DNA of 27,894 nt from Acidimicrobiia bacterium. GTDB taxonomy: Bacteria > Actinomycetota > Acidimicrobiia > Acidimicrobiales > Ilumatobacteraceae. The notes under the pieces were generated by a model. That model worked only from the letters and a program-made list of their open reading frames with translations, was not told where the DNA came from and made no database searches. Below, piece after piece: positions 1-6,952 of the stretch. Position numbers and translations under genes: made by a program. Position 1 is the stretch's first letter. The number at the start of each line of letters is the position of its first letter. Location: contig JACCUL010000003.1 of NCBI GenBank assembly GCA_013811855.1, positions 1-27,894 on the forward strand, in the 5' to 3' direction.

Positions 1-35
1 GGATCCCGACGAACTGGACCGCGACTACATGCGAA

Positions 36-260
36 ATGAACGTGTCGCTCCCCGACGAGATGCGCGCGTTCGTCGACGAGCAGGTCGATGAAGGGCGCTA
101 CGGCTCGACCAGCGAGTACGTACGCGAGCTCATCCGACGCGACCAAGACCGCCAACGGCTCCGCCGCGTGCTGCTTGATGGCGCCCAGTCCGCCGCGGGA
201 CCTCTCGCCGACGACGCGTACTTCACCACCCTGCGCCGCCGCGTCAACACGACCGGCTGA
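36..260 (+). CDS. ParD-like antitoxin (CopG/RHH family)
   Basis: A 74-residue protein whose first 45 residues fit a ParD-type ribbon-helix-helix antitoxin: the start MNVSLPDEM gives the DNA-contacting beta strand, and GRYGSTSEYVRELIRRD is the characteristic second helix of the family. The acidic and arginine-rich tail (residues 36-74) would be the toxin-binding part. ParD family proteins are usually about 80 residues, so this one looks complete. The stop is followed 6 bases later by a parE-type start, the normal antitoxin-toxin order. The partner toxin is truncated, so the antitoxin is probably an orphan relic, although it could still act as a DNA-binding repressor. No Shine-Dalgarno sequence is evident, and the upstream region lies outside the window. 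Confidence 0.85.
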   Translation: MNVSLPDEMRAFVDEQVDEGRYGSTSEYVRELIRRDQDRQRLRRVLLDGAQSAAGPLADDAYFTTLRRRVNTTG

Positions 261-266
261 CACCCG

Positions 267-347
267 ATGGCCAAGCCGGTCCGGCTTCGCCGGCTCGCCG
301 CCGACGACATCGAGGCCGCAATCGACTACTACCTCGACAAGGCAGGT
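267..347 (+). pseudogene. ParE-like toxin, truncated after 27 codons
   Basis: The first 27 codons (MAKPVRLRRLAADDIEAAID followed by YYLDKAG) match the N-terminal strand and first helix of RelE/ParE-superfamily toxins, which in parDE operons follow parD directly, as here. After codon 27 the frame continues to 473, but that part reads as the antisense of an isochorismatase-family hydrolase start and has no ParE features. Family members are about 95-105 residues. The catalytic or gyrase-binding C-terminal half is therefore missing, and the toxin should be inactive. The formal reading frame (267-473) could still make a 68-residue chimeric peptide. The break lies at about 345-350. Confidence 0.75.
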
Positions 348-455
348 AAGGACCTCCGCCGGGAGACTGCCGGCCATGGCCAGCACCCCCGGCTGGTGAT
401 CGACCAGGACGATCGCCGTGTCGGCGGGCGTGAAGGCCTTGTCGGTCGTGGACAT
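348..455 (-). pseudogene. isochorismatase-family hydrolase, 5' fragment only
   Basis: Read on the minus strand from ATG at 455, the first 36 codons give MSTTDKAFTPADTAIVLVDH followed by QPGVLAMAGSLPAEVL. This is the N-terminus of an isochorismatase-like (YcaC-type) cysteine hydrolase: the aspartate of the VDHQPG strand is the first residue of the family's Asp-Lys-Cys triad. Homology stops at about 348, where the sequence becomes the antisense of parE, so the lysine and cysteine of the triad are lost. The frame stays open to the window edge as a meaningless chimera. A good ribosome site (AAGGGG, about 7 bases before the ATG) and an AT-rich promoter region (471-560) are retained, so transcription may continue into antisense parDE. 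The neighbouring MarR gene probably once regulated it. Confidence 0.7.
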
Positions 456-523
456 GGTGCGCCCCTTTCGTAGGTGACCGGGTGTCGGTCATCGATGGCG
501 TACACATTCATACCACGATCTAA

Positions 524-535
524 TTGCTGTAGCAA
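524..535. promoter_or_regulatory. candidate MarR-type operator palindrome
   Basis: TTGCT-GT-AGCAA is a perfect 5+2+5 inverted repeat inside an AT-rich stretch (about 500-560) that stands out from the GC-rich surroundings. It lies between the MarR-like gene and the start of the truncated hydrolase, about 70 bases upstream of the latter's ATG. MarR-family regulators commonly bind TTGC-type dyads, so this is a plausible site for the adjacent regulator. Direct evidence of binding is absent. Confidence 0.4.
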
Positions 536-571
536 GCAAATTATTAGTTAAGTCGAGACTTCTGGTGGTCG

Positions 572-1045
572 CTAGGAGCTGCTGTCGTTGTGGGGTTCGA
601 GCCCTTCGAGGATCCGTCTGAGAGCGTTGAGGACGACGGGCAGCTCGCTCGGGTCGACGTGGTCGATGACGTGCTCGCGGGCGTTGCGGAGGCGACCGGG
701 GTAGGTTCGTTTGACCTCGGCCCGCCCTTGTGGGGTGAGCTCGGCGATGTAGCCGCGACCGTCTTGGTCACAGACGCGTTTCCCCACGAAGCCTCGGTGC
801 TGGAGATCGGCGACGATGCGGGTCACCCGGCTGGCAGACAGGGAGGTGACGTCGGCGAGTTGGCTCATGCGCCGCTGCTGTTTCGGGGCGTCGGCCAGTG
901 AGATGAGAACGAGCATCTGGGTCATCGTCAGCCCGGTGGACCGCATCAGGCCGGCTTCCAGGGTGCGGGGCAGAGCGACGACGACTTGGAGGAGGGTCCG
1001 CCAGAACGCCTCTTCCGTCTCACTCAAAGCTCGGTCAGTCGCCAT
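572..1045 (-). CDS. MarR-family transcriptional regulator
   Basis: A 157-residue protein with the MarR winged-helix layout: an N-terminal dimerisation helix (residues 8-35), the helix SGLTMTQMLVLISLAD-like segment around residues 35-52, the recognition helix region MSQLADVTSLSASRVTRIV (about 61-79), the wing with the family's typical acidic-arginine hairpin (DQDGRGYIAELTPQGR, about 93-108), and a C-terminal dimerisation helix. MarR proteins repress genes for catabolism or stress and usually respond to small phenolic or oxidant ligands. The ATG at 1045 is chosen because GGGGAG lies about 10 bases upstream; an ATG at 1054 sits against that element, and the longer frame to 1213 is unlike the family. 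It is followed by a truncated hydrolase on the same strand, its probable former target. Confidence 0.88.
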   Translation of the reverse strand: MATDRALSETEEAFWRTLLQVVVALPRTLEAGLMRSTGLTMTQMLVLISLADAPKQQRRMSQLADVTSLSASRVTRIVADLQHRGFVGKRVCDQDGRGYIAELTPQGRAEVKRTYPGRLRNAREHVIDHVDPSELPVVLNALRRILEGLEPHNDSSS

Positions 1046-1062
1046 TGATTCCATTCTCCCCG

Positions 1063-1075
1063 ACGTGGACCACGT
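1063..1075. promoter_or_regulatory. candidate autoregulatory palindrome upstream of marR-like gene
   Basis: ACGTGG-A-CCACGT is a perfect 6+1+6 palindrome ending 18 bases upstream of the MarR-like ATG at 1045 and overlapping the likely leader. MarR repressors typically bind palindromes over their own promoters. A TTGACA-like hexamer on the minus strand at 1195-1190 could be a -35 box, but no convincing -10 follows at the usual distance. Confidence 0.35.
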
Positions 1076-1232
1076 TCCACCGAACGGAGGCACGAACACG
1101 GCGAAGGGGTTGGACGCCAGAGGCCGAGCGCCCGTCGGATGTCGGCCCGGCGCATGGTCAGCTGAGGATCGCGCCGCCCGCGAACCAGCTGTCAAGCGTT
1201 CTGACCCTTCCAACGGCCGCGGCGTCGGTGAC

Positions 1233-2225
1233 TCACGCCACGCCCCGGCCAGGATCGCAGCGAGACGTCGGAGCTCGTCGCCCGCTGGCGAGGCTCAAGA
1301 GCAATGTGAGCTGGCGGGCCCGTCGTCGGACGGTCTCGCCACGGCCGTCGTGCTTGCCGGGACGATGGCGGCGGACGGTGGCGGTCACACAGTCCGACGC
1401 TGCTGCTGCCGCCTCCGTGAGGGCGAGAAGCCTCACCCGCCATCTCGGCCACAGGTCCTCCAGCAGCACGAACATGTTGTTGATCGCCAACTCGTCGACC
1501 TGCGCCGGAGCCCACCGGGCGTTGACGGACATCCCGCCGTGGTGCAACACGGTGGCATCTGCGCAGAGCCACGTCTCGAGACCCGACTCGGCGGCGCGGA
1601 AGCAGTAGTCGAAGTCGTCGAACCCGCAGAACGTCTTCTCGGTCAGCGGTCCGACGTCGTCCCAGACCTCCCGCCTCAACACGTGGCAAGCGCCCGAGAC
1701 CCAGTCGACCCGCCGGGTCGTGGACTGGTCCCAATACGTTCCCAGCAAGTGATCGGCGCGCCAACTGTGCGACATCAGTCGGTGGAGCCGAAGTACTTCG
1801 AGCAGCACCCGCCGCGGGGACGGAAACCGTCGACCTGAAGGTTGGACCTCGCCGGTGGGCCGGACGAGCCGGGGTCCCACGATGCCGGCTCTCGGGGTGG
1901 CGTCCAGGAAGTGCACCATCGTGTCGAGCGAGCCCGGTGTGACCTCGCAGTCGGGATTGAGCAAGACGAGGTAGTCGCCGACGGCTTCCCGCATCGCCCG
2001 ATTCACCGCGACCCCGTAGCCGTCGTTCGTCGGGGACGCGACGAGCCGCACGGCGGGAAAGAGGGTCTGCACGCGGTCCGCGGTTGCGTCCGAGGAAGCG
2101 TTGTCGATGAGGACGACCTCGAATGGCCGCTCCGCCGGTGGGTGGTCGTAGAGCGAACCGATGCAGGCGCCCACGTAGGGCCACGAATCGTGGGCGACGA
2201 TGATGACGCTGATGAGGGGAGTCAT
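1233..2225 (-). CDS. family 2 glycosyltransferase (rhamnosyltransferase-like)
   Basis: A 330-residue GT-A fold inverting glycosyltransferase. Visible motifs are the N-terminal nucleotide-binding strand ISVIIVAHD (5-13), VVLIDNASSD (37-46), GYGVAVNRAM (69-78, the family's GFgxANN element), the metal-binding LLNPD (88-92) and the acceptor-side acidic motif GFDDFDYCFR (201-210). This pattern is typical of the WbbL/rhamnosyltransferase branch of GT2, which adds sugars to lipid-linked or cell-wall glycans on the cytoplasmic face. The donor sugar cannot be read from the sequence. The gene starts with an ATGA overlap on the stop of the upstream methyltransferase, implying translational coupling. The last 40 residues are basic and low in conservation signals. 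No clear terminator follows in the 187-base gap to the MarR gene. Confidence 0.9.
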   Translation of the reverse strand: MTPLISVIIVAHDSWPYVGACIGSLYDHPPAERPFEVVLIDNASSDATADRVQTLFPAVRLVASPTNDGYGVAVNRAMREAVGDYLVLLNPDCEVTPGSLDTMVHFLDATPRAGIVGPRLVRPTGEVQPSGRRFPSPRRVLLEVLRLHRLMSHSWRADHLLGTYWDQSTTRRVDWVSGACHVLRREVWDDVGPLTEKTFCGFDDFDYCFRAAESGLETWLCADATVLHHGGMSVNARWAPAQVDELAINNMFVLLEDLWPRWRVRLLALTEAAAAASDCVTATVRRHRPGKHDGRGETVRRRARQLTLLLSLASGRRAPTSRCDPGRGVA

Positions 2226-3280
2226 CCGGCGGTGGCCGACACGATGATCTCCTCACCGACCTCCACCCCGAGATGCACCAGGAGCGTTTCCGTGGCCTGG
2301 ACCACTCGCGGCGCCCCTGTCGCGCGTGTGTTCCAGGCCGCGACCCCGCTTGTGCCGAGGCGCCGCGCCCGGGCGATCGCGCAATAGTGACCGGCGCGCC
2401 GCGAGCTCGTCCTGACTCTGACGCGATTGAACCCGGTCTCACCCAACAAGGCGCGCAGCGCCCGGACGCTGGGGAGCGTCAGGTGCCGAGGGGGGTCCCA
2501 CACCACCGAGAGCGGCCCGTAGAACCGGGTCGACAGTGACCAGGGGTTCGGGACGATCAAGACGAGCTGCCCACCGGCGCCGAGGAGGGAGTGGAGGTGG
2601 GTGACCGTCTCTCGAATCCTGGGGACGTGCTCGATCGAGTGGCTGCCATAGATCAGGCCGTACGGCTCACGAGGGCGATGGTCGAGGATCGAGCCCACGA
2701 CGACCTCGCACCCGCTCCTCGCCGCGGCGACCTCCGCCGCCCGAGCGTCGAGGTCGATGCCAGTGACCTTCCACCCGAGCTGGGCGAGTCGCCACATGTC
2801 GTCGCCCGTGCCGGGACCGAGCTCGAGGCATCGATCGGCTCCCACCGGCGGGCCGAGCTCGTCGACGAGTCCGAACAGCGCCCGTCGGCGAACGAACCCG
2901 ATGGCATGCAGGAGTCGGCCGCATCGTTCCCTGAGGTCGAGCGAGTGATCACGGGGTCGGCTGCGGGACTCCAGCACCAATCGGCGCACGAGTGCTTGGA
3001 GCGGCCCGGAGGAGCCGCCCGGCTTCAGGGCCCCGAGATCGTCGTGCGTGAAGTAGTCCTCCGGGTAGTACCGCGGGAGGTCGTCGTCGACGGCGATCGG
3101 GTTCTGAAAGAAGGAGCGGCACGACGGGCAGTTGTCGTAGGCGAAGATGCCGGGCACGCCGTGCAGGAGGTCGACGGAGGCGAAGGAGAACGCGGTCGGG
3201 CCGTGACGACACACCGGACACGAGGGGAGCCGCCGCGTACGGGGCGCCAGGGAAGTCCCTGATCCTGGCGGCTGAGCCAT
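2222..3280 (-). CDS. SAM-dependent methyltransferase with N-terminal zinc finger
   Basis: A 352-residue protein. Residues 21-54 hold two CxxC pairs (CPVC at 21-24, CPSC at 51-54), a zinc-binding module often placed before Methyltransf_23-type domains. The class I SAM site follows at about 150 (CLELGPGTGD), then VTGIDLD and the post-motif region around SHSIEHV. Such proteins in polysaccharide loci generally C- or O-methylate sugar nucleotides or glycan intermediates. ATG 3280 is chosen from three in-frame ATGs (3310, 3292, 3280), because it leaves room for the divergent ABC gene and because AATGAT, close to the local TANNNT box, lies 7 bases upstream; no strong ribosome site separates them. 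It is translationally coupled to the GT2 downstream. The substrate is unknown. Confidence 0.85.
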   Translation of the reverse strand: MAQPPGSGTSLAPRTRRLPSCPVCRHGPTAFSFASVDLLHGVPGIFAYDNCPSCRSFFQNPIAVDDDLPRYYPEDYFTHDDLGALKPGGSSGPLQALVRRLVLESRSRPRDHSLDLRERCGRLLHAIGFVRRRALFGLVDELGPPVGADRCLELGPGTGDDMWRLAQLGWKVTGIDLDARAAEVAAARSGCEVVVGSILDHRPREPYGLIYGSHSIEHVPRIRETVTHLHSLLGAGGQLVLIVPNPWSLSTRFYGPLSVVWDPPRHLTLPSVRALRALLGETGFNRVRVRTSSRRAGHYCAIARARRLGTSGVAAWNTRATGAPRVVQATETLLVHLGVEVGEEIIVSATAG

Positions 3281-3308
3281 GTCGCCAATCATTCCACCGC
3301 ACCGTGGC

Positions 3309-5099
3309 ATGGGAACGCAGCGCGTGCCAGTATCAGGCCCCTTGAGCGGTCACCGCCGGGGGCCCAGGCGGCGAGCCATACGACGCCTCGCTGACGGGCA
3401 GGAGCGCCGTCTCGCCCTCATCACCGCGTTGTCGGTCGCCGGGGGCATCGCCGAGGTAGGTGTCCTCGTCCTCATCGTGCAGGCCGCCGTCGGCATCGCA
3501 TCGGATCGCCAGCTCGCGCTGCACATCGGGCCGCTCGAGCTCGACCGCATCTCCGTGGGATGGGCGCTCGTCCTGGCCTTGGCGCTCACCGCGGGTCGGC
3601 TGGTCGTGATGCTCGTCAACGCTGCCGTCACCGCTCGCCTCGCCAGCGACGTCCAGCGCCGGTTGCGCACCGCAGTGTTCCACGCCTACATCGACACGAC
3701 CTGGACCGTGCAGGCCGCCAATCGTGAAGGAGGGCTCCAGCAGTTGGTCGGGCTCGAGATCGAGCGGGCGACGAGAGCCACGTTGCAGCTTGCCGCGGCG
3801 ACGACCGCGGCATGTTCCCTGATCATCCTGACGGTGTCGGCCATCGCCGTGAGCCCGCTCGCGGCGCTGACGCTGATCCTCGCGGTGGGCACGCTGTTCC
3901 TCCTGCTCCGGCCCTTGACTCGGCGTACCCGGGTCAGTGCCGCGGCGCGATCAGCTCGCGAGCTCGGCATGGCCGAGTCACTCGACGAACTGGTCCGGAC
4001 GGCCGAGGAGGTTCGAGTCCACGGAGTCGCTCGCCAACGCAAGGACGCGCTCGCCGCCGAGATCGCCGAAATCGCCGGGTGGGGAAGGCGTCTCAACTTC
4101 ATGGCGATCTCGATCACTGGCCTCTATCAAGCCGCCGCCCTCTGCGTCCTCATCGGCGCGCTGTTCGTGGTCCGCACGTTCAGCAGCGCCGACGTCGCCG
4201 CGTCGGGCGCGATCGTGCTCGTCCTGCTCCGGGCCTTTGCCTACTCCCAACAGCTCCAGCAGCTCTACCACGAGCTTTCCGGGTGCCTGTCGTCGATCGA
4301 CGCGGTCGACGACGCGGTGGCTCGCTACCGGGCCGACGTCGAGACGCCGGGGAGGGAGTCGCTCGCCCGGATCGAGTCGATTGGCTTCGAGGCGGTGTCG
4401 TATTCGTACGACCGCGGCCGCCCGGCCCTCTCCGACATCACGTTCTCGGTCGTTGCCGGATCTTGCGTCGGCATCGTGGGGCCGTCAGGAGCGGGGAAGT
4501 CCACACTCGTGCAGCTGATCCTGCGCCTGCGGGACCCGCAGGCCGGCGCCTACCTCGTCAACGGTCGCCCCGCGGCCGAGTACGACGTCGACGAATGGGC
4601 CCGCCAAGTGTCCTACTTGCCGCAGGAGCCCAAGATCGTGACCGGGACGGTGGCCGACAACATCACGTTCTACCGTGAGGGCTTCTCTCCGGCTCAGGTG
4701 CAACGGGCCGCCGTGCTCGCCAACATCGTCGAAGACATCGCCGAGTGGCCCGCCGGCTACGACACACCGATCGGCCATCGGGTGGGCGCGATCTCGGGGG
4801 GTCAGCGCCAGCGGCTGTGCCTGGCGCGGGCGCTTCTCGCCGAGCCCGGCCTGCTCGTCCTGGACGAGCCGACGAGCGCACTCGACGGGCGCTCCGAGCG
4901 GCTCGTGCAGGACGCCATCCACCGTCTGCACGGGCAGGTGACGGTGGTCATCGTCGCCCACCGATTGTCGACCCTGAGCATCTGCGACGACATCCTCGTG
5001 CTGGAACGGGGGCGTCTCGAGGCGTTCGGCCCCGCTGACGTCGTGTCGTCGGAGAGCGCGTACTTCGCCAATGCGCTGAAGCTCTCGAGGCTCCCGTGA
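3309..5099 (+). CDS. ABC exporter, fused membrane and ATPase domains (glycolipid flippase-like)
   Basis: Six predicted membrane spans (residues about 35-320 of the product, counted from 3309) precede a nucleotide-binding domain. Walker A is GPSGAGKS (about 391-398), the Q-loop LPQE, the signature ISGGQ (about 496-500), Walker B LLVLDEP and the switch histidine VAHRLS. The size (596 residues) and domain order fit homodimeric exporters of the MsbA/PglK type. In a locus with a WecA-type transferase, glycosyltransferases and no Wzx, flipping of an undecaprenyl-linked oligosaccharide is the most likely job, but this is inference. An in-frame ATG at 3279 would add ten residues and overlap the divergent methyltransferase start; neither start has a clear ribosome site. 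Its stop overlaps the next start by four bases (GTGA). Confidence 0.9.
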   Translation: MGTQRVPVSGPLSGHRRGPRRRAIRRLADGQERRLALITALSVAGGIAEVGVLVLIVQAAVGIASDRQLALHIGPLELDRISVGWALVLALALTAGRLVVMLVNAAVTARLASDVQRRLRTAVFHAYIDTTWTVQAANREGGLQQLVGLEIERATRATLQLAAATTAACSLIILTVSAIAVSPLAALTLILAVGTLFLLLRPLTRRTRVSAAARSARELGMAESLDELVRTAEEVRVHGVARQRKDALAAEIAEIAGWGRRLNFMAISITGLYQAAALCVLIGALFVVRTFSSADVAASGAIVLVLLRAFAYSQQLQQLYHELSGCLSSIDAVDDAVARYRADVETPGRESLARIESIGFEAVSYSYDRGRPALSDITFSVVAGSCVGIVGPSGAGKSTLVQLILRLRDPQAGAYLVNGRPAAEYDVDEWARQVSYLPQEPKIVTGTVADNITFYREGFSPAQVQRAAVLANIVEDIAEWPAGYDTPIGHRVGAISGGQRQRLCLARALLAEPGLLVLDEPTSALDGRSERLVQDAIHRLHGQVTVVIVAHRLSTLSICDDILVLERGRLEAFGPADVVSSESAYFANALKLSRLP

Positions 5100-6019
5100 C
5101 GTTCGTGCTCGACCCCGAGGGTCGCCGGTACGAGCTGGTTCCGATCGATTGCCCGACCTGCGGCCCAGGGGCTCGACGCCGTCTCGGCATCCGCGGTGGT
5201 CGCTACCATCGGTATCGGCTGGGCATCGAGTCGCCGATCGAGCAGTGCCGGAGCTGCGGGCTGCTCTATCCGAACCCGTTCCCTCGCCCGCTGGACGCTC
5301 AAGAGATGTACGGCGATCCCGAGAACTACTTCGCCTGCCACGGCGACTTCGAGCCCGAGTGCGAGAGACGACGGGACGTCATACGTGACATCCGATCGCG
5401 CACCGGCATGGCGGATCCTTCGATCCTGGACGTCGGTAGCGGGCGGGGCGACCTGCTCGAAGCGGCCCGGCGCGAGGGCATCACCCGATGTGTCGGCCTG
5501 GAGCTGTCGACGGCGATGATCGAGTACGCGCGCACTCGCGGGCTGACGGTGCTGGACGAGACCGCCGAGGAGTTCGCCCGTCGTGATGTCGCGCGATTCG
5601 ATGCCGTCGTGCTCGCGGCGGTGCTCGAGCACGTCGGCGATCCGTCGTCGCTGGTCGAGGCCTGCGTCGGGCTGCTCCGCCCCGGTGGCACGTTGCTCAT
5701 CGACGTCCCTCGCGAACCGAACATCGTGACGTGGTTCGGTTCGGTGCTCTCGCGCATTCGGCGCAGCCCGGGTGTGCTCAACCTTTCGCCGACGTTCTCG
5801 CCATATCACGTCTGGGGGTTCAGCCCTCGATCGCTGTCGGCGCTGCTGCGCAAGCACAGCGTCACGATCGACGAAACGATCGTTCTGGCGAACCCGGCCG
5901 TCCCATCCACGGCGGCCGCGCTCGACCGGCTCAAGGCGACGGGCGGTGGCCTGCTGATCCGGCTCGGCAACCGGACCGGAACGTCGACGAACATGACGGT
6001 CTGGGCGACCAGGCGTTAG
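5096..6019 (+). CDS. SAM-dependent methyltransferase with N-terminal zinc finger (second copy)
   Basis: A 307-residue protein with CPTC (19-22) and CRSC (51-54), probably a zinc-binding module, then class I motif I LDVGSGRGD (111-119) and post-I VGLELS. DAVVLAAVLEHV is the motif II region and LLRPGGTLLIDVP the motif III strand. It resembles the methyltransferase at 2222-3280 in architecture (paired CxxC ahead of a Methyltransf_23 domain) but differs greatly in sequence, so it is a paralogue type rather than a recent duplicate. It starts at GTG within the GTGA overlap with the ABC exporter and is therefore co-translated with it. A sugar-methylating role on the exported glycan is inferred. The hairpins at 6026-6062 follow its stop. 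Confidence 0.88.
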   Translation: MTFVLDPEGRRYELVPIDCPTCGPGARRRLGIRGGRYHRYRLGIESPIEQCRSCGLLYPNPFPRPLDAQEMYGDPENYFACHGDFEPECERRRDVIRDIRSRTGMADPSILDVGSGRGDLLEAARREGITRCVGLELSTAMIEYARTRGLTVLDETAEEFARRDVARFDAVVLAAVLEHVGDPSSLVEACVGLLRPGGTLLIDVPREPNIVTWFGSVLSRIRRSPGVLNLSPTFSPYHVWGFSPRSLSALLRKHSVTIDETIVLANPAVPSTAAALDRLKATGGGLLIRLGNRTGTSTNMTVWATRR

Positions 6020-6025
6020 CCGATG

Positions 6026-6062
6026 TCGGAATCCCCCCTTCCGAGCTGGCTCGATGCCGAGC
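6026..6062. terminator. tandem hairpins between convergent genes
   Basis: Two inverted repeats fill the 52-base gap between convergent methyltransferase genes: TCGGAA-7 nt loop-TTCCGA (6026-6044) and GCTCG-ATGC-CGAGC (6049-6062). Neither has a T-tract, as is common in GC-rich actinobacteria. Their position fits a bidirectional terminator. The stems are short (6 and 5 bp), so support is moderate. Confidence 0.45.
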
Positions 6063-6071
6063 ACGACAGGA

Positions 6072-6911
6072 TCACGCCTTGCGCCACCAGACGCCGGTGT
6101 GGTCGATCCGCTCGATCGGCTCGACGACGTGGTGGAGGGCCCGGTACTTGTCCACGGCCTTGCGACAGCCGTGGATCAAGCCGTAGTCGTCGACGATGAC
6201 GATCCCGCCGGGAGCCAACTTGGGGTAGAGCGCGTCGAGCGCATCCCATGTGGACTCGTAGTAGTCGCCGTCGAGGCGCAGCAGCGCCAGCCGGTCGATC
6301 GGGGCGATGGGAAGGGTGTCCTTGAACCAACCCTTGACGAACTTGACCTGATCATCGAGCAGGCCGTACCTCTTGAAGTTGGCGCGGACGGTCTCGAGGT
6401 CGATCGCGAGGTCGGCGAAACCTGAGAGGTCGTCGGGCCGGTCGATGTCCAGCGTTGCCGGGGGAAGGCCCTCGAAGGAATCAGCGACCCACACCGACCG
6501 GTCGGTGACGCCGTGCGCCTTCAACGCGGCCCGCATGAAGATCACCGCCCCACCGCGCCACACGCCCGTCTCGATGAGATCGCCTGGAATGCCGTCGTCG
6601 AGGACTCTCTCGATCGACTGATGAAGGTTGTCGAGGCGGAGCCGTCCGATCATCGTCTCGGCGAATTCCGGCCAGTCGCTTCCGGTCCGACGGAGGTCCT
6701 TCAGGTTGGCGTCCTTGGTCTCGGCGACGATCTGGTAACCGAACGTCGACAGCGCCCGCTGAACCAGGCGCACGGGTTGGCCTTTCCAACCGTTGACCCG
6801 CAGCTCCCGGCAATTGTTCCGGCCGGGATCATCGTCGAGCCAGATCTCTCTCGTCAGGGCTCCCTTGAGCAGATCGAGATACAGCTGTGTGCCGGGAGGA
6901 CCCGTTGTCAC
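6072..6911 (-). CDS. TylF/MycF-family O-methyltransferase
   Basis: A 279-residue protein of the macrocin-O-methyltransferase (TylF) family. The SAM motif reads LIETGVWRGG (112-121), followed by the family hallmark DSFEGLP (144-150). The metal-binding aspartates lie in LRLDGDYY (211-218) and VIVDDYG (238-244). TylF/MycF enzymes are Mg-dependent and methylate hydroxyls of deoxysugars; homologues in envelope loci are thought to methylate glycan sugars. The GTG start at 6911 is chosen because a TAGGTT box lies 8 bases upstream and no earlier in-frame start precedes it; there is no ribosome site. It is divergent from the next methyltransferase, with back-to-back promoter boxes. It ends facing the zinc-finger methyltransferase across a 52-base gap. 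Confidence 0.92.
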   Translation of the reverse strand: MTTGPPGTQLYLDLLKGALTREIWLDDDPGRNNCRELRVNGWKGQPVRLVQRALSTFGYQIVAETKDANLKDLRRTGSDWPEFAETMIGRLRLDNLHQSIERVLDDGIPGDLIETGVWRGGAVIFMRAALKAHGVTDRSVWVADSFEGLPPATLDIDRPDDLSGFADLAIDLETVRANFKRYGLLDDQVKFVKGWFKDTLPIAPIDRLALLRLDGDYYESTWDALDALYPKLAPGGIVIVDDYGLIHGCRKAVDKYRALHHVVEPIERIDHTGVWWRKA

Positions 6912-6919
6912 GGGCGCCG

Positions 6920-6925
6920 AACCTA
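6920..6925 (-). promoter_or_regulatory. TANNNT -10 box for TylF-like gene
   Basis: TAGGTT on the minus strand, 8 bases before the GTG at 6911. This spacing implies transcription starting at or next to the first codon, that is, a leaderless mRNA. Confidence 0.5.
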
Positions 6926-6939
6926 CCCGCGGGCGGAGT

Positions 6940-6945
6940 TACGGT
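6940..6945 (+). promoter_or_regulatory. TANNNT -10 box for methyltransferase at 6953
   Basis: TACGGT lies 7 bases before GTG 6953. It is divergent from the minus-strand box at 6925-6920 with 14 bases between them, so the two promoters must share or compete for polymerase binding. Confidence 0.45.
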
Positions 6946-6952
6946 CGTCTCG

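Noticed and set aside
1..6. The window begins with GGATCC, a BamHI site, suggesting a clone end
   Set aside because: One hexamer at a boundary may be chance; no vector sequence is visible and the far end shows no matching site.
36..473. A functional parDE toxin-antitoxin module
   Set aside because: The toxin homology ends after 27 residues, so the toxin cannot be complete; only the antitoxin appears intact.
1165..1195. TTGACA-like -35 box on the minus strand before the marR-like gene
   Set aside because: At 16-19 bases spacing the possible -10 hexamers (GCGATC, GATCCT) are poor, so it is not listed as a promoter.
816..1838. A 340-codon plus-strand frame across marR and the GT2 gene
   Set aside because: It runs antisense to two genes with clear family motifs; its translation is proline/arginine-rich and resembles no family.
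1192..2442. A 416-codon minus-strand frame overlapping the GT2 gene
   Set aside because: It is the out-of-frame shadow of the GT2 and methyltransferase genes, with arginine-rich, motif-free translation.
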